Of a DNA stretch of 64,000 bases, positions 11,543-24,800 are shown in pieces. Under the pieces are notes generated by a model, which saw only the letters and a list, made by a program, of their open reading frames with translations, was not told the origin of the DNA and ran no database searches. A program made the translations under genes and the position numbers. Source of the stretch: Straminergon stramineum. Lineage: Eukaryota > Streptophyta > Bryopsida > Hypnales > Calliergonaceae. The DNA lies in contig OY987263.1 of NCBI GenBank assembly GCA_963920665.1, positions 22,866,547 through 22,930,546 on the forward strand, given 5' to 3'. Each line of letters begins with the position of its first letter. Positions within the stretch are counted from its first letter, which is position 1.

Positions 11543-14500
11543 GACTCTGATCGAAGAAGTCCTTATTGTTCTTGATGATCTTCATACACACGTCCATTCC
11601 TGTATGCAGATCGTGAGCTTGAATGGCTTTGCTGAACGCAGCAGAACCGAGATACTCAGTCACATGATACCGACCAGCAACGACTGCGTTAATGACAACG
11701 GGGAAGTCCTTGTCCTCCTCAAAACCAGTCCTGCAAATCACACCACTCCGGATCAGTCCGACGGTGCCAGTCCACGACAACACTCCGGCACAGCAACCAT
11801 TGAAATGAAACCAAACCAAACCAAGCACCGGAACTCTCAGCCACAGCTACACGTCCCCATGGTTGGAACAGCGGAACGACCAGGACAGAAACCGAGGCCA
11901 CCTCCCGCCCTGCACTCCACACCCAAAAACAACCATCCGCCTTCGCACCGCACCTGTTCTTTCGATGGATGATCTTCAAATCGAACGTCTCAAACTCGTC
12001 CTCCTCGGCTCGTATTCTTCGGATTTGCTCTTGCACGGCGGCAGCCTCTTCGTCCTCCGCTGCCACGGCCTCCGCTTCTCGGATCTGCTGGTCCACCTCC
12101 ACCATATCTTCTTCCTCGGCTTCTCGCTCTACTTCGTCATCACTTTCTCCGGCCAAGTTATCCTGCAACAGCACAGGCACAGGAACACAGAAATAAGCGC
12201 ATAGCACACCACTCATGCAACGCGCACCAGCTGCGGCATCCAACGAATAAAGGTGCTGCGCATGAAAGCTAACTCTGCATACGCCCGTCACCCCTGACCA
12301 AAGCCTGAACGTCCAAAAGCTTTGCACAATCCTGTGCCCTAATGCTTATCATCAACCAATCGCCCTCACCCCACACAATAACATCACGCCTCACTCTCGC
12401 ATGCTTCACTGCAACAACCTCCACGGAAGGCCTCCGTTCACTCCCACAGAAAGCTAACAGTCCAAGACCAAAACACAAATTCAAGGCACCTACACTTCTC
12501 GACGCAATCTACGACGACAATCCTCGACACTGCGGGCTCATCTCACAGAGCAGTTGCTGGGGAATACGCGAAAGAACGAGGCAAGAGATCCATTAGCTCA
12601 CCTTCGCAACGGCGCTGCCATACCCATCCGTCGAGTTCGCCGATCCGATGGAACGCACCGATTGATCTCCATGAGCGTCGTTCCGAGGACTGATCACCGG
12701 CGAAGATTCGTTGCTCTTGCGCCTCCAAGAAGCCAAAGGATCGTCCGAACCCACCACGCCATTACCATACTCCTCCGCGTCTTCCCCAACCACCTGACCA
12801 GTGATATCGCGCACAGACCACATGGACTTCGCCGAGTCGACCCTCGAAACGGCTCCGATATCGCCTGCACTCGTCGAGGGCGAAGGAAACGAAAAACCAC
12901 CGAAACCAGTCGCAGCACCTAACTCTCCCTCCTTGAGCCCATGACCCTCGCTATCACCCATGCTGCTGGTCTTCGTCAGCATCGACGTCTCCTTATCTCG
13001 GATAGCAAACTGGACCGAGTCCAAACTTGACGTTTCACGTTCGACGCCTCGACGCTTGTGACTGGCCCATGGATTGTTGTAGTATTTCAAAATCAGGTCT
13101 TCCTCTTCCTCCTCCTCCTGCTTCCGACCGCTCTCGCCGTCCCGCACTTTGCCACCATCGCCGTGACCCACCTGAAATGAGGAGCTCGTCTGGACCAGGC
13201 TGCGCACACCAATCTCACCTATATCTAAATCTCCTTCGCTGCTTTCCCCCTGCACACTCTCACGACGTTCGCTACCCGGTTCTGGAACAACACTGCTCAC
13301 GCCCTCACCACCAAACCGAACCATCCCCGATCTCTCATCCTCCACGTCAAAGATACTCTCATCTGCAACGCCTCTTCGGTGATCGGGTTTCTTACTGCCT
13401 CCGCCTTCAGAATGGGTTCCCTTTGCGCCATCGAAACCTTGCCACCTCGCGTCTCCACCCATCAAAGGAAGCCCATCCACATTCAAGATCTGTCTGCTGA
13501 ACTGTCCTTGGTCAAGGAGGCGAGTCGCGTTGGCAACCTGGTGTGCACACAACAATGGTCATCACACCAGCTCGCAAAGCCCTCGTCCTAAGTAGTCAGA
13601 CACCCCACTCGTCCTCCGAAAACGCAAATGGGGTCACCCTCTTTCTCACGTCGACACTTTCCCTCGACGTCATTCATACCCAACCGTCGCATGCTCAAGC
13701 CAAGCAGATGAACTAACAGAACCAGACATACCCCTAAAACCACGCATTACCATTCTCCAATCACTCACTTCCCCCACGTCTGAACTACCTTCAGACGCTG
13801 AGATCAGATGTGCGAAAGCCTAATCCGCTGTCTCGCACCACCAACCTTCACTAGAGTCCACGAGAACCCACACAGCAGCAGCGATGAAAGGACAGTTCGG
13901 CTAAGCCGGAAAACAGTCCTCCCAGTTCTGACATCCGACGATTGATTCCATATGCACTGATTCGCGAAGACGAAAATAATCACAAGATTTAGGACCACCC
14001 GAAAAACACTACACGCTCCAGAACGGCATATCCTATGACAGGTCGACCTTCTGCACAAACAACAGCAAAACTGTCCAGGACTACACATTCGCACTCTACA
14101 GCTGCTTCACCTGCAGAGAGTGAATGCGGCTGTACCTGGCCATTATTACCAAAATTTCCTCCACCATCCATGCGCCCATAGACAGGTACCACACTGGCAT
14201 GAAATTTGTCAACTTCTACCGGAGTCTCTTTCCCCTCTTCCCTCCCTGCCTTCAGCCGATAGTACTCCTCCCCAGAAAAGTAGGACTGCTGCTCAACAGA
14301 GAGACACGAAGGTCACAATCACATCCACTTAAGACCTTGGGTCCCCAAAGGACACAAGAATGTTGAGTGAGCACTCGCGAATTTCATTTCAACTTATAGC
14401 CTGCTGGGAAACATCACGTGCGGGAACATACCAAATAGCACACCAGATGATAAGGAACGCGGCAAAACTTTGGAAAAGTGCACTCACTAGGTCTATGGTC

Positions 14501-17500
14501 AACTCATCCAGAATGGAGACTCCACACTAAAGGAATCCCCACAAGTCCAAAGACACAAAAGCACTTTCGCCAACCATTAACTAAACGACAACAAAACACT
14601 CCAAAGTGTCAATGGGGCCTTGCAGAAACACCATGTTTCACGTCCATGGAATCAATCCCAGATCGACGGCGTCTTCCCATTTGTCCGATGCTCAGAAAGA
14701 ATGAAAACAAACGGAAATGAAACCAAAGACGACAGGAAATGAACTTGCCTCTTCTTCCGCAAGAGAACAATCCTCGTTCTCGTACTTCTCAAGATCTTTC
14801 TCGCGACGCGAACCGCGCGGATTCTCGACGTTGGGACGCGATCGTTCGTCGTCGCTGGGATAATCGATTTCATGGGCCAGGAACCAATCCTCGTCTTCGA
14901 TCGCTTGCCTATGGTACCCGACATCGTCGTCGTCCTCGTAAGTATCCGAGTCCCAATACTCGTCGGCATACTCCACGGCGGATTCGCTCTGTCCATCTCC
15001 TGCTGTTGCAAAGCCAGACAGGAGCTCAGACTGATCCTCTACAATGCCATGGCTCACTGAAGGCCGTGCAGACGCAGGCACGCGCCGAGACCCTACAATT
15101 AGGTACAACAGTCGTGGAAAAACATGAATTAAAAATCAGAGCAAATCGGAAAAGACGTTGCGAAATCCCCTGAGCACGGAACGCTCGTGGAAACACGGCG
15201 CGCTCAGAATACCTCCATTCCACCAAACACAACACAGCACACTGGAAGGCTGAAAACGACTATCACAGAACAGAACAGAACAGCAGGATCACAAGTTCAA
15301 TCACCAACACGTCAATCCACAGATACTACCCACATACCTGATGACGTGATATCCTGCCCAACGGGAACGTCCAGGTAAGACCCCAGTCCGAAAGGAATGG
15401 CGTGCTCAGTCCCCAATACATTCACCGGTGACGAAAATTCGCCGCTCTTGCTCGCTCCGCCACCATACTCATCCTGTAACGCTTCGGGACCCTTGGCATC
15501 GATGGAACGCAGACGAACGTGCGCAAGCTTAGGAAGGCCCTCTTGGACTGATCGCGGAGCCACGCAAGTCAACTTCCTTTCGACCACGGCTGCACTGGAC
15601 TCTTCGACTGGCGACTGCTCCACCGCCAGAATCTTTCTCGCGTCATCCACTGAACCATCAGCCGGCGGAGAATGACCGTCTGGCTTCAAGCTCAAGTGGG
15701 CTGCAACCTCCTGCTTTGTACCTGCCTGAGATCGATCGCCACGTGAGTGCAAAGGGATTGGAGACACCATCTCCTTCACTCCCTCCTCGTAACTCCCCTT
15801 GGAATCTGCTGCGAGAGACACGCTTGTCTTGATGGGTGGGATGGTCTTCATAGGAACCTCTGTCCACTCCGGTCTAGTTTCCGGCACCGACAAGCTCACG
15901 TTCGAAGCGCCATTGTCTTCTGCTTTGCTGTCCACCACGAGGACGGCATTACCACTGCTCTTATCCCTGGGCGTCGACTGCACTTCCACTGTGGAGTCGC
16001 CAGTCATAGTCTCACCAGCTTGAATACCTGCCACCCGACCGCTGGTGTCATCCTGCAGATAACACCCGTGTCAATCCAGAGGGGAACTCATTTCAAGGAC
16101 CACAGTCCCTCACACAAAGCAGCACGCCATGCCCCCCTCCAAATTCCAAGTACGTGGAGACGAGCTAATCATGCCAGTCACTCAAGGGCAGCTCCGCTGG
16201 CGAACGAACCTCGCGACATTCACTTGTTGTCAGTATTTCAAATATTCACTCAGTGATTCATAAGCACTTCAACGCAAGACGCTTGCCCATTGTCCAAAAA
16301 ACTCGTTCAAGCCCAAGATTATTCTAGCGAAGCGAGAGAAATTTCCAAACGAATGTGTTCAAAGCCGAACTAGCTTCTACCACAAGCGACTCTGATAGCG
16401 AGACTAACACCCAATTTCTACCTGCACAGCAAGTCCTACAAGCCACCACCATAAACAAGCTGCGCGAGAGTGCACGCGTTAAGAAACACATCATGTTTAC
16501 CCCTTTCTCCGCTTCGCTTTCCACTTTCTTTGTCACCGTCACGCCACCTCGGAAACTTCTCTCTCGTTGTAGCGCGGGCCTGTCGGCAGTCCTGGGCTCC
16601 CACCTCTGTGGACAGATACCATCTTTGTCAGCATCTGATTGCTATGAAAGCACAACGACTGAAAATAATACACGGACGCACACCATAGAAGATCGACCAA
16701 AACAAACGCCCACGCCATTTCAGACTTCATGCTATATACACAGCGGAAGGGGACTTCTGAAAGAGACGAAGTCCACCATGACACCTCAACTCTGCCATCG
16801 ACAGACGCTCTCGCTATAAAACAAACATCTTTTCCTCCAATTCTTTCTAACCCGATACCCGTCCTGACTGTTCATTCCTGCACCAGACAATCTACTGAGA
16901 CTCAAACCTCAAGAAAAAAATCTTCTCCCAAAGCACCCCACCTGCTTCAGAGCATCTACTTTTCCCCGAGTCGCTTCGAATAGAGCTTGTGTGGAATCTA
17001 TTTCTTGAGCTGGAGACACACCCTTCTCCGGATGGCCTGATGAATTGAAGCTCCCTCCGTTGTTACCAGCCGAAGCCTTCACTGAGACTACGTCGGCTGT
17101 TTCCGCCTTCCTTTGATCGGGAATCACCTTCTCGATAGAGGAAGAGGCTGCCACCTCGGCCTCAGTCTGAAGAACACTCAAGCCTCCTATTCTTCCCTGT
17201 GGGGAAAACGACAAGATGGTTGGAGTGAAAACTTTGACAGACGCCCCTAGTCTGTTCTCGTCAGAGGAGCACTGCCAAGCATCCCAAGGCACCCGAAAGG
17301 GGATACTTGGGCACTTGCAAGCGCTCGTCTTCAACGATCCCTCTCACCCTGGAGCCTACTAGACGCTTCCTCCCCAAATTAGGCTTGCCTGTGGTAGAAT
17401 CCTACCGCTCTCACGTCCAGAATCTCTCATGCTACTACAAAAGCACGGACTCTCCAGCCTTCAAAGACCTCCATCTCATGGACGGTGCACGGAGGCGACG

Positions 17501-18057
17501 ATCTGCCAAGCCTCCAGAGCGCACACATTCAAGACAACCAGACACGAAAGACTCAAAAAGTATGCTCTTACCGGTGACCGTCTCCTCTCCACCGTCGTCT
17601 TCTTGGCGACGGGAGAACCAGTGACTGGTGAGGGGGACTTCACAACACTGAGCACGGACTTCGGCTTGGACTGCTGTTCCAATTGCTCCACCTCGAATTC
17701 CATGAACAACGGTTCAGGATCCTCCAACTTCGTCGATGGCCGAAGCAACTCTGCCTGCCCACGGGGGTCCTCTTTCACTTCCATCCCCGCGGGTGCAGAT
17801 GGTTTCACCTCCGTCACCCATTTGTCGTGAGCTCGCTTGTCGGGCACCGTCTCTAGCTCACGATGCTTCTGTGCCGATTTTTCTTGAATCGACTTGAGAT
17901 GTATGGCCACATCCAGGTCGAGGTCGTCGTTCACAGAGACAGGGATCGGTCCGTTGGACTGCTGTCGGAGGCTCACCTCCTCCCTCAAAACTGCCGCGGC
18001 CCGGGAGAAGTGATGCCGACCCAAGTACTCCAAGATGATACCGATGGTGTCCGTCAT
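9392..18057 (-). CDS. DYRKP-type dual-specificity kinase with LisH motif (complete, 12 coding exons)
   Basis: Plant-specific DYRK-family protein kinase. Coding exons in transcript order: 17572-18057, 16942-17196, 15338-16052, 14749-15092, 14136-14291, 12602-13537, 11954-12162, 11451-11730, 11081-11188, 10444-10722, 9897-10040, 9392-9580; total 4101 bp, 1366 residues. The ATG at 18057 gives [20 protein letters not shown], a LisH dimerisation motif as in known DYRKPs. The middle is long, acidic and Ser-rich, with conserved islands such as [15 protein letters not shown] and SYFSGEEYY. The kinase domain begins near residue 1050 ([16 protein letters not shown]), with catalytic Asp near 1185, DLG near 1205 and activation-loop Tyr near 1219. 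It ends with the family tail PYEPISS. All exon phases agree. The fourth coding exon appears to use a GC donor (AG|GCAAGT at 14748). Its last five exons lie in the inverted repeat, so the gene is tail-to-tail with the left copy. Confidence 0.93.
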
Positions 18058-19320
18058 TGCTACTCCAATGGAGCGAGCAACCAAAGTGGCAGGCTCAGAG
18101 CCTACGCCCCGTCCAATACTCGCGAAGCGTCAACTTGTCATCTGGGAAGCCTCAACTGTTCACAATTCTCTGTTCCCTATCTAAAACTCCACTCGCCACC
18201 TGCTACTTACTTGATGACAAAATAGCTTGCACCATTATGATTGACATCCTTCGCTTCATTGCTGGTTTGTTTGACACCCAGTGATTGAAGCTCCTGAATA
18301 CCGAAAACACGTATTAGGTCACACACCAGCAATTAGCGAAATTCACGAATACATGAATGAACAAACTCAGACGATACAAATGCAGCAAGCAATGCGCAGT
18401 CACAGAGGAAACGCATAGCATGCTAATGTCTCAGAAATCAGGGAACTCTTTCCAGGGAATCTGACCTTCATGCCCGCATGGAAATGCACCAAGAAGCCAA
18501 AGAGGATGACAAAAACTAACACTGATCATCCCCGAACTCAATCCAGCGCACGCGTCCCGGTGCAATATGCAGAAACCGCGATGGTTTCATAACCACTCCG
18601 CGCTCCACTAAAACCGCCATTTCAAAAAAGCCGCATGACTGCCATTCTCCACGTATGGAAGTCACTTGTAAACATTCAAATCGCAAGAAAAGAAAAAGGC
18701 TCGGCCACACCAATAACTCCAGATAGGAATGCCCGCAGTTCCAACGCCATTCGAAGAACAAAGTTGCCCGCTTATGACTCACTACCGATACTCAAACCCT
18801 AAGCAATGATTCCAGCATAGCGAAGACGCAAGAAACTGCAAAACAGTTGCCGTTCCTCGGCCATTCTTCCACATTTCTTTCCATCGGATCAAAAATTGAA
18901 AATGAGAGTTGCAGGAGGAAACTGAACGAACTCGGTGGTCGTCGTCGTCATCGGTGCCCTAGAAACGAACAGGGCAGGGAGACAGAACTCCAACGTTGAG
19001 GCGGTGTAAGTATTACGACTGACAACAAACTATTCTTTTTTGGCCACGCAGTAATCTATGATTCCAAAAGAAAAGCGCGTAGCAGGAAAGCTGCAAAGAA
19101 GCTACACATCCAGCGACAATTTACGGTGAAGCCCGCGACGCACAACTTCCTGTTCAAAGGCGGGTGGATTGTATCGCAGAATAAGGTCCGCAGCGACGGA
19201 GAGCATGCCTGGTGCCTTGGACAGTGGAATCCATTCCTCTGCAACAGGGATGCATCAGGGTGGAAAGTGCCCTCTGAATTCTGTATTACCGTAACCCCTA
19301 CAAGACAGTAAGGGTACTAT
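18058..19320 (-). promoter_or_regulatory. Probable 5' leader/promoter region of the - strand DYRKP gene
   Basis: GC-richer than the desert that follows. On the - strand it contains GAC/GAT-repeat leader-like sequence near 18940-18970 and no upstream coding frame that continues the LisH exon. A 5' UTR intron is possible but I cannot place its sites. Separately, about 19000-19311 is open on the + strand for roughly 100 codons (ending ...FCITVTPTRQ) and also largely open on the - strand; I do not recognise either reading. Confidence 0.4.
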
Positions 19321-19358
19321 TGAAATTTTATAATAAATAATTGAAACTCTTCCAACAC

Positions 19359-19594
19359 AATTAACCCTTGAACGCCGGGCTGACCGTGGAAATCAGCCAT
19401 TTTGGAACCGTGTGCCATCATCCACTTTAGAAAAAACAAAAATACTCATTGGGAGTCAAGCTATCGTAGAAGATCTCCCTTTTCCACCTCTAATTCTGAG
19501 GATGAATAGTTGCACTTCTGACCTACAGAGGAGAATTCCTTGTCATTCATCAAACAAAAAACATCCGATGCGTCGTTTAGGACTTAAACCATTG
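19359..19594. repeat. Short element bounded by TTAACCC / TTAGGACTTAA
   Basis: About 236 bp. Related copies lie at 50629-50871 and (partial) 52990-53145, sharing the core around CTATCGTAGAAGATCTCCC and TCCTTGTCATTCATC, with the same type of inverted ends. It has no coding capacity; the open frame that overlaps it is not a gene. It fits a miniature inverted-repeat element, superfamily unknown. Confidence 0.6.
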
Positions 19595-20705
19595 ATACAT
19601 CTAAGATGGATACCCCCCAAACCACACCTTGCCTCAAACCATCATCATCTCTATGTGTATTGTACATCTCTGAAGTTAATGTGTATGTATGATGAAGAAA
19701 CGATTTTAGAACATCTACCAAAAAACTTTGACCCTTCATATCCAAAATGTTGTGTTTTTTGGTGCATTAGAACCCTCCTATCACTTGCAAATAAGAAAAT
19801 ACAAAAATTTGACCAATTTAATAATAATAATAATCAAGCACTAGTGTTATATACCATCTAAGGGAAATCAGTTTTGTCTATAAAATGTACACATACATAC
19901 ATCTTAGATGTCTCCGACCTTTATTTTTTGTGTGATGTATGACTTGGTAATATGCCAATGTCAATAATATACTATACACATTTTTTACAATGCGCAAAAA
20001 GTAGATGTTTTGTATTTGAAAAAATTCCAATCCAACCATTCATGAAAATCTCTTCATTGATCCATTTTTTCTCTTGAATTACCATTTTGGCATTTGGTTG
20101 GCATCTCTAAACAAAATGTAAAGGCAAAATCGACACTCATTGTCGATCATTAGTAGTAGTAGTGATGACACTCCTTCATCCTTTCACCAACAGTGCTAGT
20201 ATGTAAGCCCAAGAATGCGAGCTTGTGAGTATTGAGCCTACATTATAGGTACCTATAATATAGATACCCCACACTATAAATGTATGTATCATAAACACCT
20301 ATAATATGGGTATTTGTAACATATATACCCTATAATCATAGACGGCTTCTATAGTGTATACACCTAGAACATAGGTGTGTAGTATTATAGGTTCATGGGC
20401 TCACACTCCTATGCTCACATAATAGCAACCCTCATCCTTTCACCCCAACAATTATGATGTTGTGATGACACTCCTTGACTTTTACACCCCAATGACTTTG
20501 AGGGTGCCATTTATTTGAGCTACACTCAATCTAAATTCATTTGCATTCCAATTTTTTTCAAGATAATATTTTTATCATTTAAGTCTTACCAAGAAACCTA
20601 TAAAATTTGTCTCAACTAAGTATGAACTATCCTTTTTCCTTCTCAATTGACAAGTCCAATTGTTTTCAAAGTACCAAGTGGATATAATGACCTTAAGTTG
20701 GAATT

Positions 20706-21830
20706 AGTTTAAACCCTAAAGGACCAAGGCCTTTTCTCCAACAAAAAAATTCAAAACTACCACTTCTATTGCAAAGAGCAAAGAACTTAAATTTTTTATT
20801 TTTATTTTTTTGCATATCTAACCATAGGATCTTATACTAGACTAGTATAAGAATGTATGGAAGAAATTTTAGAAACTTTGACTACATAGATTGCAAGATG
20901 TTTACATCCAAAGTGAAGAAAATAAGTTTTTTTGCAACTTGATTAGATTTCTTGGCTTTGAATCTTCTTAACTTAAATTTTTTGTATTATGGATTTTGAT
21001 TTTATAATTTTTTTTATATTGAATACTTGAGTTGAGAATCTAGGAAAAAATTCAAGAAAAAAAACTTAATTTTTACTCATCAAAAAATTGTTAAGTAGAA
21101 GTGCATTCAAGATTGAAAGAAAAACTAAATTGTCAATAGCTCTAACTAAAGACGAAATTGAAATACAATAATACCATTAGTACATTATAAAAGTAGGGCT
21201 AGATTGTTTTATTGTTATTTTGACACCAAAAGCCACATACAAGTCATTTTAGTGTCATTTTATCTATACTAGGTTGGTATAGAGGTTGGCACCAAATTAG
21301 CATAATTGCATTTCAATGCACCATCATGGCACCATGTTCACATGCCTTGAAGTTCCTGATGTGAGATTGTTTTAGCAAGAAAACATAACCCTCTCTATAG
21401 TTATTATTTTGAAAATTGTAAAAATTGCATTAAAAAAGGAATCCTTTTAGTTATTTGTTGAAGAAGATGCTTAGACTACCTAAAAAACTAAGATTGTCCA
21501 TAAATTTCTCATCACTAGTCAAAATAGAATGAATCGATGCTTTAAATGTACAAAAAAATGACATTTAGGAAAAAAGTTGAAAAATTATTTTGACTTTTTG
21601 TGATTTTCTTGTGTTATCTGTTGACCTCCATTTTTGGCTTATTGTTCCATAACTTTTTCTCCCAAGCATTAATTGAAAAAAAAATTCTATATCCACAAAG
21701 CTCTTGCAAAATTGCACATCCTCAAAAAAATTCCAGAATTTTCACTAAAAATTGAGGTCATAGGAACCTCCTGAACCCAAATTGTTCCTCTAGGGGACAA
21801 ATGGTTCTTTAGGAGTTAACCAATTTTTAG
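20706..21830. repeat. Dispersed ~1.1 kb repeat, copy 1
   Basis: It starts with AAACCCTAAAGGACCAAGGC and ends with TTCTTTAGGAGTTAACC, which are inverted ends. It aligns along its length, with divergence and indels, to 61479-62395 (shared blocks include AACCATAGGAT, TTGTTAAGTAGAAGT and AATTGAGGTC). No protein is encoded. It looks like a non-autonomous DNA element or a decayed internal-deletion derivative. Confidence 0.65.
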
Positions 21831-24800
21831 AATGACTTTGGGGGGGTTGTATAGATAAGTATAGGATCTACTTTAAGACCATGTGGCTTGTTTGAAGCCA
21901 TGACTAAAATTGAAGTTATAACTAGAATGGTAACTTGTCTAGGTGAAATGAAGCCAAGGCAAAAATGGTGAAGTGAAATGAGGACAAAAATAATGGAATT
22001 CCAAAATCATGAGACTAAAATTGAAATTCATGGTGTCTTTGCAATTGAGAAAGTTGAAAAGTTTTTTTAGGGAACCAATGGAACCCTTTGGAATTCATTT
22101 AATTTATGAAACTAGCAACGCTAGCCTATGAGCCTATAAATACAAGCCTACAAGCCTTGAGGCTAAGTGTAAGTAGATACCCTATGACCATTGAACTTAA
22201 TGCCTATAACATATGTACCTATATACATCCTATAACCATGGAAGGTGCCTAAAATAATAGAGGTACCTTATAAATATGGAAAGTGCCTATAATATAGGAG
22301 CCTAGGCTCTTAGGCTCAAGATCCTTAGCTCACATGCTAACACCTTGGGATTCAAATCATTGAGAATTCCATATTGACAAATCATTTAGGGTCCAATCCC
22401 AACTCTAGGTTAATATTCACCTCCAAGTCTAGTATAACAAGTTTATAGTTGCCAAGACTTCTATGTCAACTAAAGTCTACAATCAAATAATCCTCAAGCA
22501 TGTTACTAATTCAAGATTACAAATTTGTAGTAGACTACTATGGCAATGTGTGGAAATAAAATCAGACTTTTGACTACATAGATTGAAAGACTACAACATT
22601 TGAAGTTAGAAGAAAAAGTGTTTTTTTCCAATCTTGCCCGATAGGGCCAATAGACTTTAACTTCTCACAGAGTGAGATTTTTACACTGCACATGGTTATT
22701 TTTTTAGACATTTACATCTTGTATCACATAAATTATATACCTACCAAATTTCAAAATTATAGGAGTTTTGCACATGCTACTTGAAGTTCAAGATGTGAAG
22801 TTGCCTCAAAAGCTCAAGATAGCATACCTTTTGATTTGAGCTTTTGATTGGGGAAAAAATAAAATTTCCACTAAGGGGGGATATGTTCATACCTTGTTTC
22901 AAAATTTGAAGAATATATGTTAAAAAATGACTTCATATGCACCTACCTAAGATCACCTATGTACTTTCATTAGTCATTTAGTCTTTTAGGGGTTAAAGGA
23001 GTTGAAATTTTTATAGGGACCCAATAGGAACCTCTATAGTTCAATTAATTTTTGGAAATTTTTTTGGAAATATTTGGATTAAAATTTATCTATTTAAATG
23101 AGAGAGTTGAAATGTTTTTGAGGCAAACAATGGGATGTACAAAAATGAGTTGAATGGAGGGTCCACTTTGCAAACATGGGTTTTGGATCGGAGGGGTGTA
23201 TTGAAAAATGTAGGATTCTATGCCACCTATTGGTCAACATAAATCTCAAAAGTCTAGCTTCAAAAAATTATAGTTGTCAAGAATTCAATGTCAACTAAAG
23301 TCTACAAATTTGTAACCCTAAAAAGGTGAGCCTTTAACTATTTTTCAAACTTCATTTTGAAACTATTTATGGATGTAATTTTTTGTATTTATTTTGTAGA
23401 GATATCATTACATGTTTTCTATTAGTTATAAATTTTTTTTTAAATTTGAAAATATTGCGAATTTCTGAATAGAAGTGAAACAATTCATATCAAATGCAAT
23501 TGATAATAAAAACTCTCAAAAATTATTTTTGAGAGTTTTTAAGGGCCATTCATTAAATTCATATGATTGTATACTATGAAGCACCTCTTATGAAATATCT
23601 TCTTTGTTACAATCTTTATTGAAAGTTTTACAATTGTACAACCTAGACAATGTTTCTATTAAGAACAAATTATTATGCTCTTAGATTCTATGAATCAAAG
23701 ACGTGGGTAGCCATTATAGCAACCTTATATTTGAGGTTCTTAACCGTGACTTTAAAGACCAAACAATCAAATTTTGAACAACAAATGAATGCAAACACAT
23801 TTCGAGCACTTGAATATGTGTTTTTTCATATGTCCAATTTTTTAAGATTTTTGAGTTAGTTCTTTAAGATTTGTATGATATACACTATTAAAACTTTGTT
23901 GCTTTGCAAATATTCTATGATTAAAAAGATGTTGTTAGGTTTAGCCTCAAAAAGTAACTTTTTGAAGTCAAAAAATGACCCTTCAAAAGTTATTGTGAAA
24001 ATACCAAATATTCAATCTACAATTGATTAAAAAAAATTCCAATATTCAACTTCAAACTTTAATGAAAAATATTCATTTGTGTAATAGTTGATCTAACTAT
24101 GTAAACATGATTTATAGATCATATTTTACAACTATTATTTGAAAGTCATCATTATAGAATAATTTTATGTTGCATTTATAATGTATCTTCATAGCTTTGG
24201 GAATGTAGACTATCCCTTGTCCCTAAGGGGTTAAAGGTATGTAAAGTCATGTCAAGTTTGATTGATGTGAATTCTAAATAAAATCAAAATGGCCATTGAA
24301 GATTGTAGATTCAATTTTTATTTATTTTTCCATTTTAGATTAATTAATCTCACTAGTTACAATTTGCAAATAAGGTATCTAAAGCCTAGTTCACAAGAGC
24401 AAAGATGTATTATATTGTTTGGTGACTTGGGAAGTTGAAGAGGTGGAAAAATCCTACTTCTAAACACTTCACTAGACATGGATGCTATTTTAGCCAATGA
24501 CCTTTGAACTATTTTGTTCAAGCACTTGTTAATTCTTCAACCGGGCGTTATCTCCAAATGACAATTGACTAAGGTAGAGGTACCTATTTTCAATAACTTA
24601 AGCATTTCAACCTATAGGGTATGGGAAATTTGTTAAGAAATAGAGCTCAATGTGTGCAAACATAAGGATAAAAAAGAATGCAAAAACAAAAAACAAGAAT
24701 GAATATTTTATTCAATATAAATGAGGATTTTACATTTAGATCTATTTTGATCTCATAGACTCACCTATTATAGTTAGCTTTGGCAATTCTCTCTAAGCAA

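Noticed and set aside
19412..19861. 149-codon + strand frame
   Set aside because: It overlaps a TTAACCC-bounded repeat that has other non-coding copies, has AT-driven codon content and matches no family.
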